From contig NZ_WIAQ01000004.1 of NCBI RefSeq assembly GCF_009466385.1, forward strand, positions 62,001 through 126,000: DNA of 64,000 nucleotides. Reading direction: 5' to 3'. The position numbers and the translations under genes were made by a program. The notes under the pieces are model-generated. The model ran no database searches. It was not told where the DNA came from and saw only the letters and a program-made list of their open reading frames with translations. Source of the stretch: Peribacillus tepidiphilus. GTDB taxonomy: Bacteria > Bacillota > Bacilli > Bacillales > DSM-1321. The stretch's first letter is position 1; the number at the start of each line of letters is the position of its first letter. This document shows positions 45,578 through 55,101 of the stretch, piece after piece.

Positions 45578-46351
45578 TTATTTTTGTCTTCCACCTATAA
45601 TTCTCCATTTATCTTTTTTCGTTTTTCCTTCAATTGACATGATTTTATATCGACCAAAGCCCCGAAGTGATAGGATATCTCCTTCACCACATTCAAACGA
45701 ACTTTGTTCAATTAACTTATGATTCACCTTAACCCTTCCACTTTCCACCAACAATTGAGATTTTTGACGGGAAAGATTAGTCATAGATGAAACCAGAACA
45801 TCTAAGCGCAAAGAAGACGCAGTAAATGAGAATTCTTCCCATTTTTCTTCAGATACCAAAATATCATCATCCGTTACTTTCACTAAAGTTATACCGATCC
45901 GACCGATCTTTTCCAAATTGTTTCTTACATACGTTTCGATTTCTTCAGCAGTAACAAACTGTATTCGATCTCCGGAAAAAATTACATCGCCAAACTTTTC
46001 CCTTTTTAAACCTAATGACATAAGAGTACCCAGTACCTGACGATGTTCAATATTGACAAACTTTTTTGGATATTGGATCTCAAACACAGTGATCGCAAAG
46101 TCACGATGATCCGGTGTAAAATAATCTGGATAAATCAGTGCTCGCTTTCGTTCACTATTTTCAGCCCCACCAAAAAATTTTACCTTAACCTCTTCGTCTT
46201 TACCAATTAAAGATTGGACAATTTGTTGTTCTCTTGGGTCTAAAAAATCGGTCAACTTAGGAGCATAAGAGCTTCTTACCTGTTCCTTCCATTCCAAAAC
46301 ACTATCAATAAAATCTTTTTCTTCCGGTCTAAAATGTTGATATAAGCTCAT
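45578..46351 (-). CDS. ylmH: S4-domain RNA-binding protein YlmH (RqcP)
   Basis: YlmH/RqcP binds the stalled 50S subunit and helps RqcH in alanine tailing; its older annotation is a cell-division-associated RNA-binding protein. From MSLYQHFRPEEKDFID at 46351 it has 257 residues, the same as in B. subtilis. A C-terminal S4 domain is seen (LRLDVLVSSMTNLSRQKSQL, then VESGRVKVNHKLIEQSSF). Its partner rqcH is in the same window 19 kb away. The ribosome site (GTGAGG, 12 nt before the ATG) is weak. Confidence 0.9.
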   Translation of the reverse strand: MSLYQHFRPEEKDFIDSVLEWKEQVRSSYAPKLTDFLDPREQQIVQSLIGKDEEVKVKFFGGAENSERKRALIYPDYFTPDHRDFAITVFEIQYPKKFVNIEHRQVLGTLMSLGLKREKFGDVIFSGDRIQFVTAEEIETYVRNNLEKIGRIGITLVKVTDDDILVSEEKWEEFSFTASSLRLDVLVSSMTNLSRQKSQLLVESGRVKVNHKLIEQSSFECGEGDILSLRGFGRYKIMSIEGKTKKDKWRIIGGRQK

Positions 46352-46405
46352 TCCTCTATAATACCTCACAAAAAAATAACAATGCAATTAACATAACTTT
46401 TCCAT

Positions 46406-46439
46406 AATCAAAAAGGACCCTATTGGATCCTTTTTGATT
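46406..46439 (-). terminator. 15-bp hairpin between ylmG and ylmH
   Basis: On the minus strand AATCAAAAAGGATCC (46439-46425) pairs with GGGTCCTTTTTGATT (46420-46406), one wobble, over a 4-nt loop. The T run is within the stem. It may partly terminate transcription before ylmH-divIVA. Confidence 0.6.
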
Positions 46440-46446
46440 AATACGA

Positions 46447-46710
46447 TTATACAATCCATTTAAATACCTCAATCAAACCGTATTGGGCAAAATTCAAAAT
46501 AACGATTGCAACAATCGGTGAAACATCGATCATGCCAATGGGTGGAATGAACCTTCTGAAAATTTCAAGATACGGTTCTGTAATTCTACTTAAAAATTGT
46601 CCAATAGCTGATTCCCTTGCATTCGGAAACCAAGACATTAATATGTAAATAATCAATGCCCACGAGTAAATTTCAATTAAATTATATAAAACATCCAGAA
46701 TAAAACTCAT
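46447..46710 (-). CDS. ylmG: YGGT-family membrane protein YlmG
   Basis: This small integral membrane protein has 87 residues and two hydrophobic segments (about 1-28 and 62-85). Between them is a conserved loop with RITEPYLEIFRRFIPPIGMIDVSP, typical of the YggT family. Its precise function is unknown to me; the family is tied to division and to osmotic or membrane homeostasis mainly by its constant position beside sepF and divIVA. Confidence 0.92.
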   Translation of the reverse strand: MSFILDVLYNLIEIYSWALIIYILMSWFPNARESAIGQFLSRITEPYLEIFRRFIPPIGMIDVSPIVAIVILNFAQYGLIEVFKWIV

Positions 46711-46716
46711 TCGGGG

Positions 46717-47160
46717 TTACCACCTCGTATCATCTAGTTCTTCCTCTTCTTGTACAATACCGGTAATAGAGCCAGAAACATCTACATTATCTGGTGTACA
46801 CAAGAAAATTTTTGTTCCAATTCGCTGAATGTCTCCACCTATTGCATACACTGTTCCACTAAGAAAGTCGACAATTCTCTTCGCCTGGTCAGAAGAAATA
46901 CGCTGGAGATTTACAACAACAGCTCTCCTATTCTTAAGATGATCTGCAATTTCTTGTGCTTCAGAATATGCACGTGGTTCCAAAAGAACAACTTTGGAGG
47001 ACTTTTGTACGCTTTGCAAACTGACAACGTTTTGACTATGACTTGGTGACTTGGCAATAGTTTTCGCCACTTTGGTTTCAGGAGCTTTTTCTTCTAAAAC
47101 TTCTTCTTTATACTCATATTCATCATCTAGTGCAAAAAATGATTTAAACTTTGACAACAT
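46717..47160 (-). CDS. sepF: Cell division protein SepF (YlmF)
   Basis: SepF forms rings that bundle FtsZ filaments and tether them to the membrane. The 147 residues start with a short amphipathic helix ([11 protein letters not shown]), followed by an acidic linker and the conserved SepF domain ([53 protein letters not shown]). It is co-oriented with ylmE and ylmG, consistent with one division operon. Confidence 0.96.
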   Translation of the reverse strand: MLSKFKSFFALDDEYEYKEEVLEEKAPETKVAKTIAKSPSHSQNVVSLQSVQKSSKVVLLEPRAYSEAQEIADHLKNRRAVVVNLQRISSDQAKRIVDFLSGTVYAIGGDIQRIGTKIFLCTPDNVDVSGSITGIVQEEEELDDTRW

Positions 47161-47175
47161 AATAAAGTTCCCTCC

Positions 47176-47859
47176 TTATGATTCTTCACCAACTAATGCG
47201 GTACCTATGCGAATCATCGTTGCGCCTTCTTCTATTGCGATTGGATAATCATTTGACATCCCCATGGATAACTCACTGCAAGGCATATTGGAAAAACCAA
47301 GATCTTGAATATGCCCTTGCAGCTTTTTTAACCCTTTAAAGCAGCTTCTCAATACCTCTTCATCCTTGGTGAAGGGGGCCATCGTCATCAGACCTTGTAC
47401 AATAATTTTATCGTAATTTGCTTCATGTAGCTCTTTTACAAATGGAATTAATTCATCAGGTGCGAGACCATGCTTTGATTCTTCCCCAGAAACGTTAACC
47501 TGCAGAAAGCATTTGATTGGCTTGTCCGCTCTTTTTTGAATTTCTTTAGCGAGTGATAAACGATCAAGAGAATGGATATAATCGACCTTATCGATAATAT
47601 TTTTGACCTTTCTTGTTTGTAAAGAACCGATAAAATGCCAAATGGGTCTATCCCCTAATTCCTCATATTTATGTAACAACCCATCATCCCTGTTTTCTCC
47701 CAAATGAAGAATTCCTGCTTCTAAAGCTTCTTTGGCACGTTCAACAGAAACATACTTTGTTACGGCAATGATGGTTATTTCTTTCGGATCCCTTCCACAC
47801 TTTCTACAGGTTTCCGTGATTTTATCTTGGATTGATGCTAAGTTGTCAATTACTTTCAC
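47176..47859 (-). CDS. ylmE: PLP homeostasis protein YlmE (YggS/PROSC family)
   Basis: YggS-like proteins bind pyridoxal phosphate and buffer its level; they have no known catalytic reaction. The 227 residues start at GTG (47859) after GGAGGATTAAC. The PLP-lysine region IIAVTKYVSVERAKEAL lies near residue 30. Further conserved segments are LHLGENRDD, WHFIGSLQTRKVKNI and SMGMSNDYPIAIEEGATMIRIG near the C-terminus. Confidence 0.95.
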   Translation of the reverse strand: MKVIDNLASIQDKITETCRKCGRDPKEITIIAVTKYVSVERAKEALEAGILHLGENRDDGLLHKYEELGDRPIWHFIGSLQTRKVKNIIDKVDYIHSLDRLSLAKEIQKRADKPIKCFLQVNVSGEESKHGLAPDELIPFVKELHEANYDKIIVQGLMTMAPFTKDEEVLRSCFKGLKKLQGHIQDLGFSNMPCSELSMGMSNDYPIAIEEGATMIRIGTALVGEES

Positions 47860-47865
47860 CCTTTG

Positions 47866-48681
47866 TTAATCCTCCTTCCAGCCGATAAAGCTCATAAGCC
47901 GACCAGTTGTTCCTTTATCCCTGCGGTGGGAAAAAAACAAATCATGGTCACAGCTTGTGCAAAGGCTGGTGACACTCACATGCCTGACTCCAGCTTTTTT
48001 TAAAATTTGGGCGTTCAATAGCTTTAAGTCGAGCTTGTATTGTCCTTCACTAACTAAATTATAGGGTTTTTCTTCATTTTCTTCCACTCTATTTTGCACC
48101 AAGTTAATCACTTTATTGTCTACAATATAACAATTTCCACAAATGGAGGGACCAATGATCGTTTGCACCTCTTCTGGAGGGACTCCTTCCTCCTCCCATT
48201 TGTGGATCATTTTTTGTGCAATTCCATTTACAGTACCCTTCCATCCGGCATGTGCGATTCCGATTAATTTGCTTTTAGGATGGTAAAAATAAAGTGGCAC
48301 ACAGTCTGCAAAGCAAAGTGTTAGTAAAATCCCTTTTTCTGTTGTATAAAGGCCATCCACACCTTTTAAGGCAGTTTCATAATCCAATGCTCCTAATCCC
48401 TTTTGTGTAGAATCAATTTTTTTAATTTGGATATCATGAGTCTGCTCACAGCCTACCCAGGAGTTTGAATGGAAGCGAAGTTCTTTTGCTATTCGTTTCC
48501 TGTTTTCGATTACGTCATCTTTCTCATCTCCAACATGAAAACCGGTATTCAATGATTGATATGGTTTTTGACTTACTCCACCTCTTTTCGTTGTAAAGCC
48601 AGCAACAAGGTTTGGATTTTCTTTCGACCATTCTTCAATCAATAATAGCTTTTCATCTGTCTGTATAAACATTTCAGCCAT
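47866..48681 (-). CDS. pgeF: Purine nucleoside phosphorylase / peptidoglycan editing factor YlmD (PgeF, DUF152)
   Basis: DUF152 proteins act as a polyphenol-oxidase-like purine nucleosidase and, in E. coli YfiH, correct misincorporated L-Ser in muropeptide precursors. The start at 48681 (MAEMFIQ) has AAAGGG 8 nt upstream and gives 271 residues. Metal ligands are in LTLCFADCVPLYFY, HAGWKGTVNGIAQKM and GPSICGNCYIV, with VSTLCT-type VTSLCTSCDHDLFFSHRRDKGTTGR at the end. Its place in the ylm division cluster fits a cell-wall role. Confidence 0.9.
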   Translation of the reverse strand: MAEMFIQTDEKLLLIEEWSKENPNLVAGFTTKRGGVSQKPYQSLNTGFHVGDEKDDVIENRKRIAKELRFHSNSWVGCEQTHDIQIKKIDSTQKGLGALDYETALKGVDGLYTTEKGILLTLCFADCVPLYFYHPKSKLIGIAHAGWKGTVNGIAQKMIHKWEEEGVPPEEVQTIIGPSICGNCYIVDNKVINLVQNRVEENEEKPYNLVSEGQYKLDLKLLNAQILKKAGVRHVSVTSLCTSCDHDLFFSHRRDKGTTGRLMSFIGWKED

Positions 48682-48746
48682 ACACATGTCCCTTTTTTTA
48701 TTTTTTTTTCATTAGTGTATCACACATTCAGCATTGACACACATGT

Positions 48747-49022
48747 TTACCGATCCACAAGCTTATCTTCCAAAAAAGATTGATCCCCACTACTATACTC
48801 TACTAAAATGACATCAGCTCCAATTTTCTTTATTTTTTTCCATGGTATTGTAATAAGGTCCTCTTTATTGAAGAGACCCAATAGTTTTCCACTACTAGAA
48901 ACAATAATAGCCTCTATTTTTCCTGTTTGCACGTTTATCTCTAAATCAGAAATATTCCCGAGCTTTTTTCCATCCGCCATGTTGATGATGTCCTTTACTT
49001 GAAACTCAGAGATTTTAGCCAT
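48747..49022 (-). CDS. ylmC: YlmC/YmxH-family PRC-barrel protein
   Basis: This is a 91-residue protein with a PRC-barrel fold, annotated in sporulators as a YlmC/YmxH sporulation protein; its molecular role is not known. The start MAKISEFQVKDIINMADGKK at 49022 follows AAGGAGTG. The core LGNISDLEINVQTGKIEAII is diagnostic. It follows sigG by about 130 nt with a terminator between; ylmA, found here in B. subtilis, is absent. Confidence 0.9.
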   Translation of the reverse strand: MAKISEFQVKDIINMADGKKLGNISDLEINVQTGKIEAIIVSSSGKLLGLFNKEDLITIPWKKIKKIGADVILVEYSSGDQSFLEDKLVDR

Positions 49023-49123
49023 CGCCAGCACTCCTTCTTCTTCTTTTTCTCAATATATGAAGAAATGGGCCGCTTATTTCATGATATATTTTGCTAAATT
49101 AGAGTTTAGAAAATGTGCAAATT

Positions 49124-49145
49124 AAAAGAACCGCATATAAGCGGT
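49124..49145 (-). terminator. Terminator of sigG
   Basis: On the minus strand ACCGC (49145-49141) pairs with GCGGT (49134-49130), extended by flanking GA/TC, with TTCTTTT following. It starts 4 nt after the sigG stop. Confidence 0.75.
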
Positions 49146-49148
49146 CTG

Positions 49149-49928
49149 TTAATGTTGAATATTCTTATTCATTTGTTTGATTGCGGCTTTTTCGAGTCTA
49201 GACACTTGCGCTTGGGATATTCCGATCTCATCAGCTACTTCCATTTGTGTCTTACCTTGGAAGAATCTTTTCCTAATAATGAGTTTTTCTCTTTCATTTA
49301 ATCTTCGCATGCCCTCTTTTAGAGCAATTTCATCTATCCAGTGTGTATCTTTATTCTTTTCATCGCTCAGTTGATCCATTACATAGATCGGGTCTCCCCC
49401 ATCATTATATATGGGTTCGAATAGTGAGACTGGATCCTGTATTGCATCAAGTGCAAACACGATTTCCTCATGTGAGACTTCGAGCACTTTTGCGATTTCT
49501 TCTGCTGTTGGCTCACGTGAAGTTTCACTCATCAGCTTTTCTTTAACCTGTAGCGCTTTGTAAGCAATATCACGTAAAGACCTAGAAACCCGAATTGGAT
49601 TGTTATCCCGTAAATATCTTCTAATTTCACCAATGATCATAGGTACAGCATACGTTGAGAATTTCACATTTTGACTTAGATCAAAATTATCTATTGATTT
49701 CATAAGACCGATACAGCCAACCTGAAACAGGTCATCCACAAATTCTCCCCTGTTGTTAAAACGTTGGATGACGCTTAATACAAGTCTCAAATTTCCATTT
49801 ACCAGCTTTTCGCGGGCTGAGATTTCTCCATTTTGCATTTCTGTAAATAATAATCTCATTTCCTCATTTTTTAATACCGGTAATTTTGATGTATCCACAC
49901 CGCAGATTTCTACTTTATTTCGAGACAA
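49149..49928 (-). CDS. sigG: Sporulation sigma factor SigG
   Basis: SigG directs late forespore transcription. The start is a TTG at 49928 (SRNKVEICGVDTSKLPVLK), with a perfect AAGGAGGG 8 nt before it, giving 259 residues; the open frame upstream is non-coding. Region 2 (QVGCIGLMKSIDNFDL, then YAVPMIIGEIRRYLRDNN) and region 4 (GKTQMEVADEIGISQAQVSR) are nearly identical to B. subtilis as I recall it. The rare start codon may keep its level low. Confidence 0.97.
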   Translation of the reverse strand: MSRNKVEICGVDTSKLPVLKNEEMRLLFTEMQNGEISAREKLVNGNLRLVLSVIQRFNNRGEFVDDLFQVGCIGLMKSIDNFDLSQNVKFSTYAVPMIIGEIRRYLRDNNPIRVSRSLRDIAYKALQVKEKLMSETSREPTAEEIAKVLEVSHEEIVFALDAIQDPVSLFEPIYNDGGDPIYVMDQLSDEKNKDTHWIDEIALKEGMRRLNEREKLIIRKRFFQGKTQMEVADEIGISQAQVSRLEKAAIKQMNKNIQH

Positions 49929-49964
49929 AATTTTTCCCTCCTTGCAGGGCTGCTGTACAAAATA

Positions 49965-49994
49965 CAGTATCTCCGCAGGAGGGAAAAATATGCA
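49965..49994 (-). promoter_or_regulatory. Candidate SigF/SigG-type promoter of sigG
   Basis: On the minus strand TGCATAT (49994-49988) and, 17 bp after GCATA, GATACTG (49971-49965) resemble the forespore -35 GCATA and -10 CATACTA boxes. Position and sequence resemble the known sigG promoter. A short CTGTA/TACAG hairpin overlaps the -10 end. Confidence 0.6.
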
Positions 49995-50067
49995 CATCCT
50001 TCCATGGCATATAAACAGAATGAATCGCAAAATAGCGATGTTACAATCATTTTTCAGCAAAAATTTT

Positions 50068-50787
50068 TTACACCATTTTATTAAACTCTTTCCTTAGACG
50101 CTTAATGATTCTTTTTTCTAATCGTGAAATGTAGGATTGCGAAATTCCTAGCATATCTGCAACATCCTTTTGTGTTTTTTCTTCTCCTCCAAGTAAACCA
50201 AACCGTAGCTCCATGATTTGCTTTTCACGAACTGAGAGCTGGTGTAAAGCTTTTGTTAAGAGCTTTTTATCAACATTTGCTTCCAAGTCTTTCGTAATAA
50301 TATCATCTTCTGTTCCCAACACATCTGATAGAAGCAGCTCATTTCCATCCCAATCAATATTTAACGGTTCATCAAAAGACACTTCAGAACGAATTTTATT
50401 ATTTCTTCTTAAATACATTAGTATTTCGTTTTCTATGCATCTAGAGGCGTATGTAGCAAGCTTAATTTTTTTTTCAGGATTAAATGTATTAACTGCTTTA
50501 ATAAGTCCAATAGTTCCAATGCTAATTAAATCTTCAATATTAATACCTGTATTTTCGAATTTACGTGCAATATATACGACGAGCCTAAGATTACGCTCAA
50601 TTAACATGGTTCTAGCAGTTTCATCTCCACTAGGTAGCTTATTAATTAAGATTTCTTCTTCTTCTTTACTTAATGGAGGTGGTAATGCTTCACTTCCACC
50701 TATATAGAAAACCTCATCAGCCTTTAAACCCAACTTAATAAGTAACTTATTCCAATAAAATGTTATCTTGAAAATAATTTTTTTCAT
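50068..50787 (-). CDS. sigE: Sporulation sigma factor SigE (pro-SigE)
   Basis: SigE drives early mother-cell transcription. The start at 50787 ([20 protein letters not shown]) follows GAAGGAGG and gives 239 residues. The hydrophobic, basic N-terminal pro-sequence of about 27 residues should hold it at the membrane until SpoIIGA cleaves it. Region 2 ([35 protein letters not shown]) and region 4 ([20 protein letters not shown]) are intact. It is 67 nt after spoIIGA. Confidence 0.98.
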   Translation of the reverse strand: MKKIIFKITFYWNKLLIKLGLKADEVFYIGGSEALPPPLSKEEEEILINKLPSGDETARTMLIERNLRLVVYIARKFENTGINIEDLISIGTIGLIKAVNTFNPEKKIKLATYASRCIENEILMYLRRNNKIRSEVSFDEPLNIDWDGNELLLSDVLGTEDDIITKDLEANVDKKLLTKALHQLSVREKQIMELRFGLLGGEEKTQKDVADMLGISQSYISRLEKRIIKRLRKEFNKMV

Positions 50788-50854
50788 GTATATTCCTCCT
50801 TCTAATTCTGTGAAAAATGAGTATAGTTTATTAAAAGCTTGCAATGTACAGCGA

Positions 50855-51769
50855 TTAAGATGCATTCGAATTAGGAATGGCTGTAAGCATTTGCGGATGA
50901 ATAAGAGCTTCATAATGATGATCTGCCGACAATTGCTGCAAGGTTATGGAAACTAAAACTTTCTTAACAGTAATTTGTTTATTTTCAGTTGTAATGATTA
51001 CGTAGTCAGGTCTGAATGCAAGCAGCATCTCTTGGTCATGCCCAACAACTTTGTATGGCACGATTCGCATTCTGTCTGACCATTGAGATTCAATAATTTC
51101 CCCCGTCTTCAGCCAGGTCTCTTTGTTTACCACTACCTTTTTTATATCCTCAGGAAAATGAATGATGTTACTTGCAGACAGGACCATTACTGGTGTGCGG
51201 GTAAACGGCTCGTATAATTGGTTGCCGCTATCCACAAGTCCTTTGCATTCGATTTCAAAATCTTTTATCTTTACCCTCACTTTGACAAGCTGGTCAAAGG
51301 AGATATTTGTCATTTCAATATTTTGAAAATTCCTCTTGGAAAAATGCCATCCAATCGGAAATCCGATGATCACAAATAACCAGCTGATCGGATCCCCATA
51401 AGTTTTCAAACCATAAAACAAATTAGAATTCAATGAAATTTCACTTTGAAATAAAAAATGAACACCTAGTAAGATGCCACCTGATAAAAAGGTGACAAAA
51501 TAAAAAAGCATTAGGGTTTTCATGTATGTACTCATACGTGTATATCCGAATACAATCCAGATCATGGCTGCAGAAAATAAAACTTTGATCAAAACATTAT
51601 TAGCTACTGCATAAAAAGAACTGAACGACAATATGATGATAATGGAACCAACCAAACCACCAAGGATCAATTTGTGTAGCTTGGGCCTAATTTTCATTAG
51701 AACAGATGTCCAATAAAGGAGCAGACAATCAAATAGCCAATTTAATAGCCAAATCAAATCTACATACAA
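50855..51769 (-). CDS. spoIIGA: Pro-SigE processing protease SpoIIGA
   Basis: SpoIIGA is a membrane aspartic protease that cleaves pro-SigE after a signal from the forespore (SpoIIR). It starts with TTG at 51769 after GGGAGG and has 304 residues. Five hydrophobic helices fill the first 150 residues ([20 protein letters not shown]...). The cytosolic protease half has the catalytic [19 protein letters not shown] near residue 178. It forms the spoIIG operon with sigE. Confidence 0.95.
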   Translation of the reverse strand: MYVDLIWLLNWLFDCLLLYWTSVLMKIRPKLHKLILGGLVGSIIIILSFSSFYAVANNVLIKVLFSAAMIWIVFGYTRMSTYMKTLMLFYFVTFLSGGILLGVHFLFQSEISLNSNLFYGLKTYGDPISWLFVIIGFPIGWHFSKRNFQNIEMTNISFDQLVKVRVKIKDFEIECKGLVDSGNQLYEPFTRTPVMVLSASNIIHFPEDIKKVVVNKETWLKTGEIIESQWSDRMRIVPYKVVGHDQEMLLAFRPDYVIITTENKQITVKKVLVSITLQQLSADHHYEALIHPQMLTAIPNSNAS

Positions 51770-51819
51770 CCTATTGTCCTCCCTTATGGAATGATTCTTT
51801 ACTTATTCACTTTATTGAA

Positions 51820-51897
51820 AGTATACATTACCTTCACGATAAAAAGGTGTCACTATTTGTATGGCAAAAAAGAGATTTTTTTAGTGATTTTGTCGAA
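51820..51897 (-). promoter_or_regulatory. Spo0A-dependent spoIIG promoter
   Basis: On the minus strand GTGACA (51853-51848), an unusual 22-bp spacer and TATACT (51825-51820) reproduce the atypical spacing known for the B. subtilis spoIIG promoter. A perfect 0A box, TGTCGAA on the plus strand at 51891-51897, lies about 80 bp before the predicted start of transcription. Spo0A-P would be needed to help SigA. The rest of the 279-nt ftsZ-spoIIGA gap holds only the ftsZ terminator. Confidence 0.8.
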
Positions 51898-52002
51898 CGA
51901 AGTCTACATACCTTTATATGAAGATTTAGAAAATTTTATGTAAAACTTACTCGTTACTGTAAATTTTTGTATAAAAATAGTCTCTTTTAATTATTTTATG
52001 GA

Positions 52003-52036
52003 AAAAAAAATCTCAAGAGCTCTACTCCTGAGATTT
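52003..52036 (-). terminator. Terminator of the ftsA-ftsZ unit
   Basis: On the minus strand AATCTCAGGAG (52036-52026) pairs with CTCTTGAGATT (52020-52010), one mismatch, over a 5-nt loop, followed by a run of T residues (52010-52003). Confidence 0.92.
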
Positions 52037-52048
52037 TTGGTGAAAATT

Positions 52049-53182
52049 TTATCTTCTTCTATTTCTGTTACGAAGGAATGTCGGAATATCTAGAGTATCA
52101 TCTGCTAAGCTTGTAGCTCTAGTAGACTCTACAGGCTCTTCTCTTCTCACTTCACGTTTTACGGAACTTACGGACTGAACTGGCCTTTGTTGACCAAAAG
52201 TCGGTCGTGTTTGACGAGGTTGAATTTCAGCTTCATTGAAGCCAGTAGCAATAACCGTAACGATAATTTCGTCCTTAAGACTTTCGTTAATAACCGATCC
52301 GAATATCATATTTACATCTTGATCTGAAGCAGAAGCTACGATATCTGCCGCTTCTTGTACCTCAAACAAGCTTAAGTTTGTTCCTCCAGTAATGTTCATT
52401 AATACGCCTTGAGCACCATCGATTGAAGTTTCGAGCAATGGACTGGAAATCGCTTTTTTGGCAGCCTCAGCTGCACGGTTTTCACCTGAAGAAACACCAA
52501 TTCCCATTAAAGCAGATCCTTTGTTAGACATAATGGTTTTGACATCTGCAAAATCCAAATTGATTAATCCAGGTACTGCGATTAAATCTGAAATACCTTG
52601 AACACCTTGACGTAATACATTATCCGCTTCACGGAATGCTTCAAGCATTGGTGTGTTTTTATCTACTATTTCTAGCAATCTATCATTAGGAATAACGATT
52701 AACGTGTCAACTGCCTCTTTCATGGCTGAAATTCCGTTTTGAGCTTGGGTTGCACGCTTACGACCCTCAAATGTAAACGGACGCGTAACCACGCCAACAG
52801 TAAGTGCACCAAGATCTCTTGCAATTTGCGCTATAACAGGGGCAGCACCTGTACCTGTTCCACCACCCATTCCGGCAGTAACAAATACCATGTCTGCACC
52901 TCTTAGTGCTTCTTCGATTTGTTCCTTACTTTCTTCGGCAGCTTTTTTTCCAACCTCAGGATTCGCACCAGCTCCTAAACCTCTTGTCAGTTTTCCGCCG
53001 ATTTGCATCTTTACTTCAGCTTTTGACAAATTTAGAGCCTGTGCATCTGTATTAACAGCAATAAATTCAACACCTTGAACTCCATGCTCAATCATTCGGT
53101 TTACGGCATTATTTCCACCGCCACCAACACCAATTACTTTAATAGTTGCCAATTGATCTAAATTAGAATCGAACTCTAACAT
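52049..53182 (-). CDS. ftsZ: Cell division protein FtsZ
   Basis: FtsZ is the tubulin-like GTPase that builds the Z-ring. From [20 protein letters not shown] at 53182 (CTAGGAGGATT upstream) it has 377 residues. The GTP-binding [15 protein letters not shown] lies near residue 104. A variable linker follows near residue 320 and the conserved C-terminal peptide [16 protein letters not shown] binds FtsA and SepF. It is 40 nt after ftsA. Confidence 0.98.
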   Translation of the reverse strand: MLEFDSNLDQLATIKVIGVGGGGNNAVNRMIEHGVQGVEFIAVNTDAQALNLSKAEVKMQIGGKLTRGLGAGANPEVGKKAAEESKEQIEEALRGADMVFVTAGMGGGTGTGAAPVIAQIARDLGALTVGVVTRPFTFEGRKRATQAQNGISAMKEAVDTLIVIPNDRLLEIVDKNTPMLEAFREADNVLRQGVQGISDLIAVPGLINLDFADVKTIMSNKGSALMGIGVSSGENRAAEAAKKAISSPLLETSIDGAQGVLMNITGGTNLSLFEVQEAADIVASASDQDVNMIFGSVINESLKDEIIVTVIATGFNEAEIQPRQTRPTFGQQRPVQSVSSVKREVRREEPVESTRATSLADDTLDIPTFLRNRNRRR

Positions 53183-53221
53183 GATAATCCTCCTAGTTTC
53201 ACATAATCCCAATTAGGCTGT

Positions 53222-54517
53222 TTATTCAAAGAAATACCCGAGTATTTTTTTGAATTTCCCTTTTTCACCCGGTTTTTTCTCAACTCTTTCCCTGCTTTGT
53301 GACTGTTCATGTGGCTTCATGCTTTTCTTTTCAGGTTTTTCAGAAACGGATACAGCTACAGGAGAATTGTTAAGTGAACTTCCTTGAAAACGTGCTTTTT
53401 TACAAGCGTGTTTTATTAATCCGACAGCTGTAGTATATTGCGGCTCTCTTACTCCGATATAATTTGGCTCAGCTGTCCGAACCCGATTTTGGAAAATACA
53501 TTGTGATAGTTCTAGAACACCCGGCATTTTAACAACTCCTCCGGTTAGAACAAAACCACCTGGAACATCCTGGTAACCATGTCGTTTAATTTCATCTTGA
53601 ATCATCTCGAAGACTTCAGTTAAACGAGCTTCAATTATTTCAGCAATCATCAACTGATTGCAGGACTGCATTTGATCACTACCAATAATCGGAATATTGA
53701 ACACTTCATCTTCCGAAGCTTCGTCATAGAAGGCATGTCCGTGTTTTATTTTGATCCGTTCCGCATCTTCCATGGTAGTACGCAGAACAATCGAAAGATC
53801 TTTTGTAATGGTTTCTCCTCCAATTGGAATGACGCTTGAAAATTTCATATGTCCGCCTTCAAATAGAGCAACTGTTGTCGAGCCCCCGCCAATATCAACA
53901 AGAGCTACACCTAGTTCTTTTTCATCTTTTGATAAGACTAGGGAGCCGGCTGCCATTGGCTGTAGCGCAATTTCTGAAATCTCAAGTCCAGCCCGTTCTA
54001 CACATCGAAGTGTGTTATGTAACATTGTTTTTAATCCAGTGATCAAAATCCCTTTCATCTCTAATCGGACGCCAATCATTCCACGTGGATCATTGATTTC
54101 ATCAAGCTCATCCACTTTATAATGGATCGGTATGACATCAATAATTTCTCGGTCGGACGGAATGGTCATTAATTCTGCAGCTTCCCGGACTCTAGCAACA
54201 TCCTGTTCTGTTATTTCTTTATTTTCACTTGAAACCGCAACAACTCCATGACAGGGTTGAAGCATGATATGATTCCCACTGATCCCCACCACAACCCGTT
54301 TAATTTCCATGCCAATCATTCTTTCGGCCTGCTCTACAGCTTTCTGGATTGAGTGTACGGTTTCGTCTATGTCAACGATAGATCCTTTTCTTAAGCCTTC
54401 TGATTTTACATTCCCGACGCCAAGAATGTTCAGGGAATCATTGACCATTTCCCCAATAATTACCTTTACACTGGATGTACCGATGTCAAGACTTACGTAG
54501 ATTTCATTGCTGTTCAT
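53222..54517 (-). CDS. ftsA: Cell division protein FtsA
   Basis: FtsA is an actin-like ATPase that ties FtsZ to the membrane. The start MNSNEIYVSLDIGTSSVKVI at 54517 follows GAGGTG. Length is 431. Actin-family phosphate loops are SLDIGTSSVKV and VDIGGGSTTVALFEGG, with GGVVKMPG near 340. A basic, Pro/Ser-rich linker leads to a C-terminal amphipathic helix GKFKKILGYFFE, the membrane anchor. Confidence 0.97.
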   Translation of the reverse strand: MNSNEIYVSLDIGTSSVKVIIGEMVNDSLNILGVGNVKSEGLRKGSIVDIDETVHSIQKAVEQAERMIGMEIKRVVVGISGNHIMLQPCHGVVAVSSENKEITEQDVARVREAAELMTIPSDREIIDVIPIHYKVDELDEINDPRGMIGVRLEMKGILITGLKTMLHNTLRCVERAGLEISEIALQPMAAGSLVLSKDEKELGVALVDIGGGSTTVALFEGGHMKFSSVIPIGGETITKDLSIVLRTTMEDAERIKIKHGHAFYDEASEDEVFNIPIIGSDQMQSCNQLMIAEIIEARLTEVFEMIQDEIKRHGYQDVPGGFVLTGGVVKMPGVLELSQCIFQNRVRTAEPNYIGVREPQYTTAVGLIKHACKKARFQGSSLNNSPVAVSVSEKPEKKSMKPHEQSQSRERVEKKPGEKGKFKKILGYFFE

Positions 54518-54747
54518 CCCATGGCACCTCCTCAAAAAATAAATAATATGTAAGAACAACAATATAATTATTAAAATAATTCTTTTTTTATAGAATAGTA
54601 TATTTGTTCACAAAATACTATAGAAACTCTATTCGTCACAGGCTTTTTTTTCCCCTTTAAAATTACGGGAATTTTTTTAAAAAACAAAGGAATTTTCTTA
54701 TTATGCTATTTTTCGAAATGCAGCGATCCTAACATATTTTACTAGAA
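54518..54747. other. AT-rich gap between sbp and ftsA
   Basis: This 230-nt stretch is very AT-rich and holds no gene. Several -10-like hexamers occur on the minus strand (TATAGT, TATACT, TATAAA near 54590-54625), so at least one ftsA-ftsZ promoter is likely here, but I could not choose one with well-spaced -35 partners. Confidence 0.4.
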
Positions 54748-55101
54748 TTAGACAGATTTCTTCGAATCAGACCATTTTATCAATAAAATTCTTCTAATGA
54801 CGGCTATATTTTGGAACAATCTTACTCCAAAAGCAAATACCGCTGCTAAATACAAGTCTACACCAAGATGCACACCTAGAAAAGCTAAACTTGCTGCTAA
54901 AATGATGTTAAAAAAGAATCCAGATACAAATACCTTTTCATCATATAAATTTTGCAAATGGGCCCTGATCCCACCAAATAACGTATCCAGAGCAGCTAAT
55001 ACAGCAATGGATAAGTAATTAGAATATTCAGAGGGAATTTTCAAATCGGTCAACAAACCGAGGACAATTCCTACCATGAGTCCGAAAAACGGAAGCCACA
55101 T
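54748..55101 (-). CDS. sbp: Small basic protein Sbp (DUF1290 membrane protein)
   Basis: This is an integral membrane protein of 117 residues with three to four hydrophobic segments and a basic C-terminus (RRILLIKWSDSKKSV). The family signature TLFGGIRAHLQNLYDEKVFVSGFFFN is clear. The function is unknown; it is constantly found between ylxX and ftsA in Bacillaceae. ylxX ends right at its start codon. Confidence 0.92.
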   Translation of the reverse strand: MWLPFFGLMVGIVLGLLTDLKIPSEYSNYLSIAVLAALDTLFGGIRAHLQNLYDEKVFVSGFFFNIILAASLAFLGVHLGVDLYLAAVFAFGVRLFQNIAVIRRILLIKWSDSKKSV

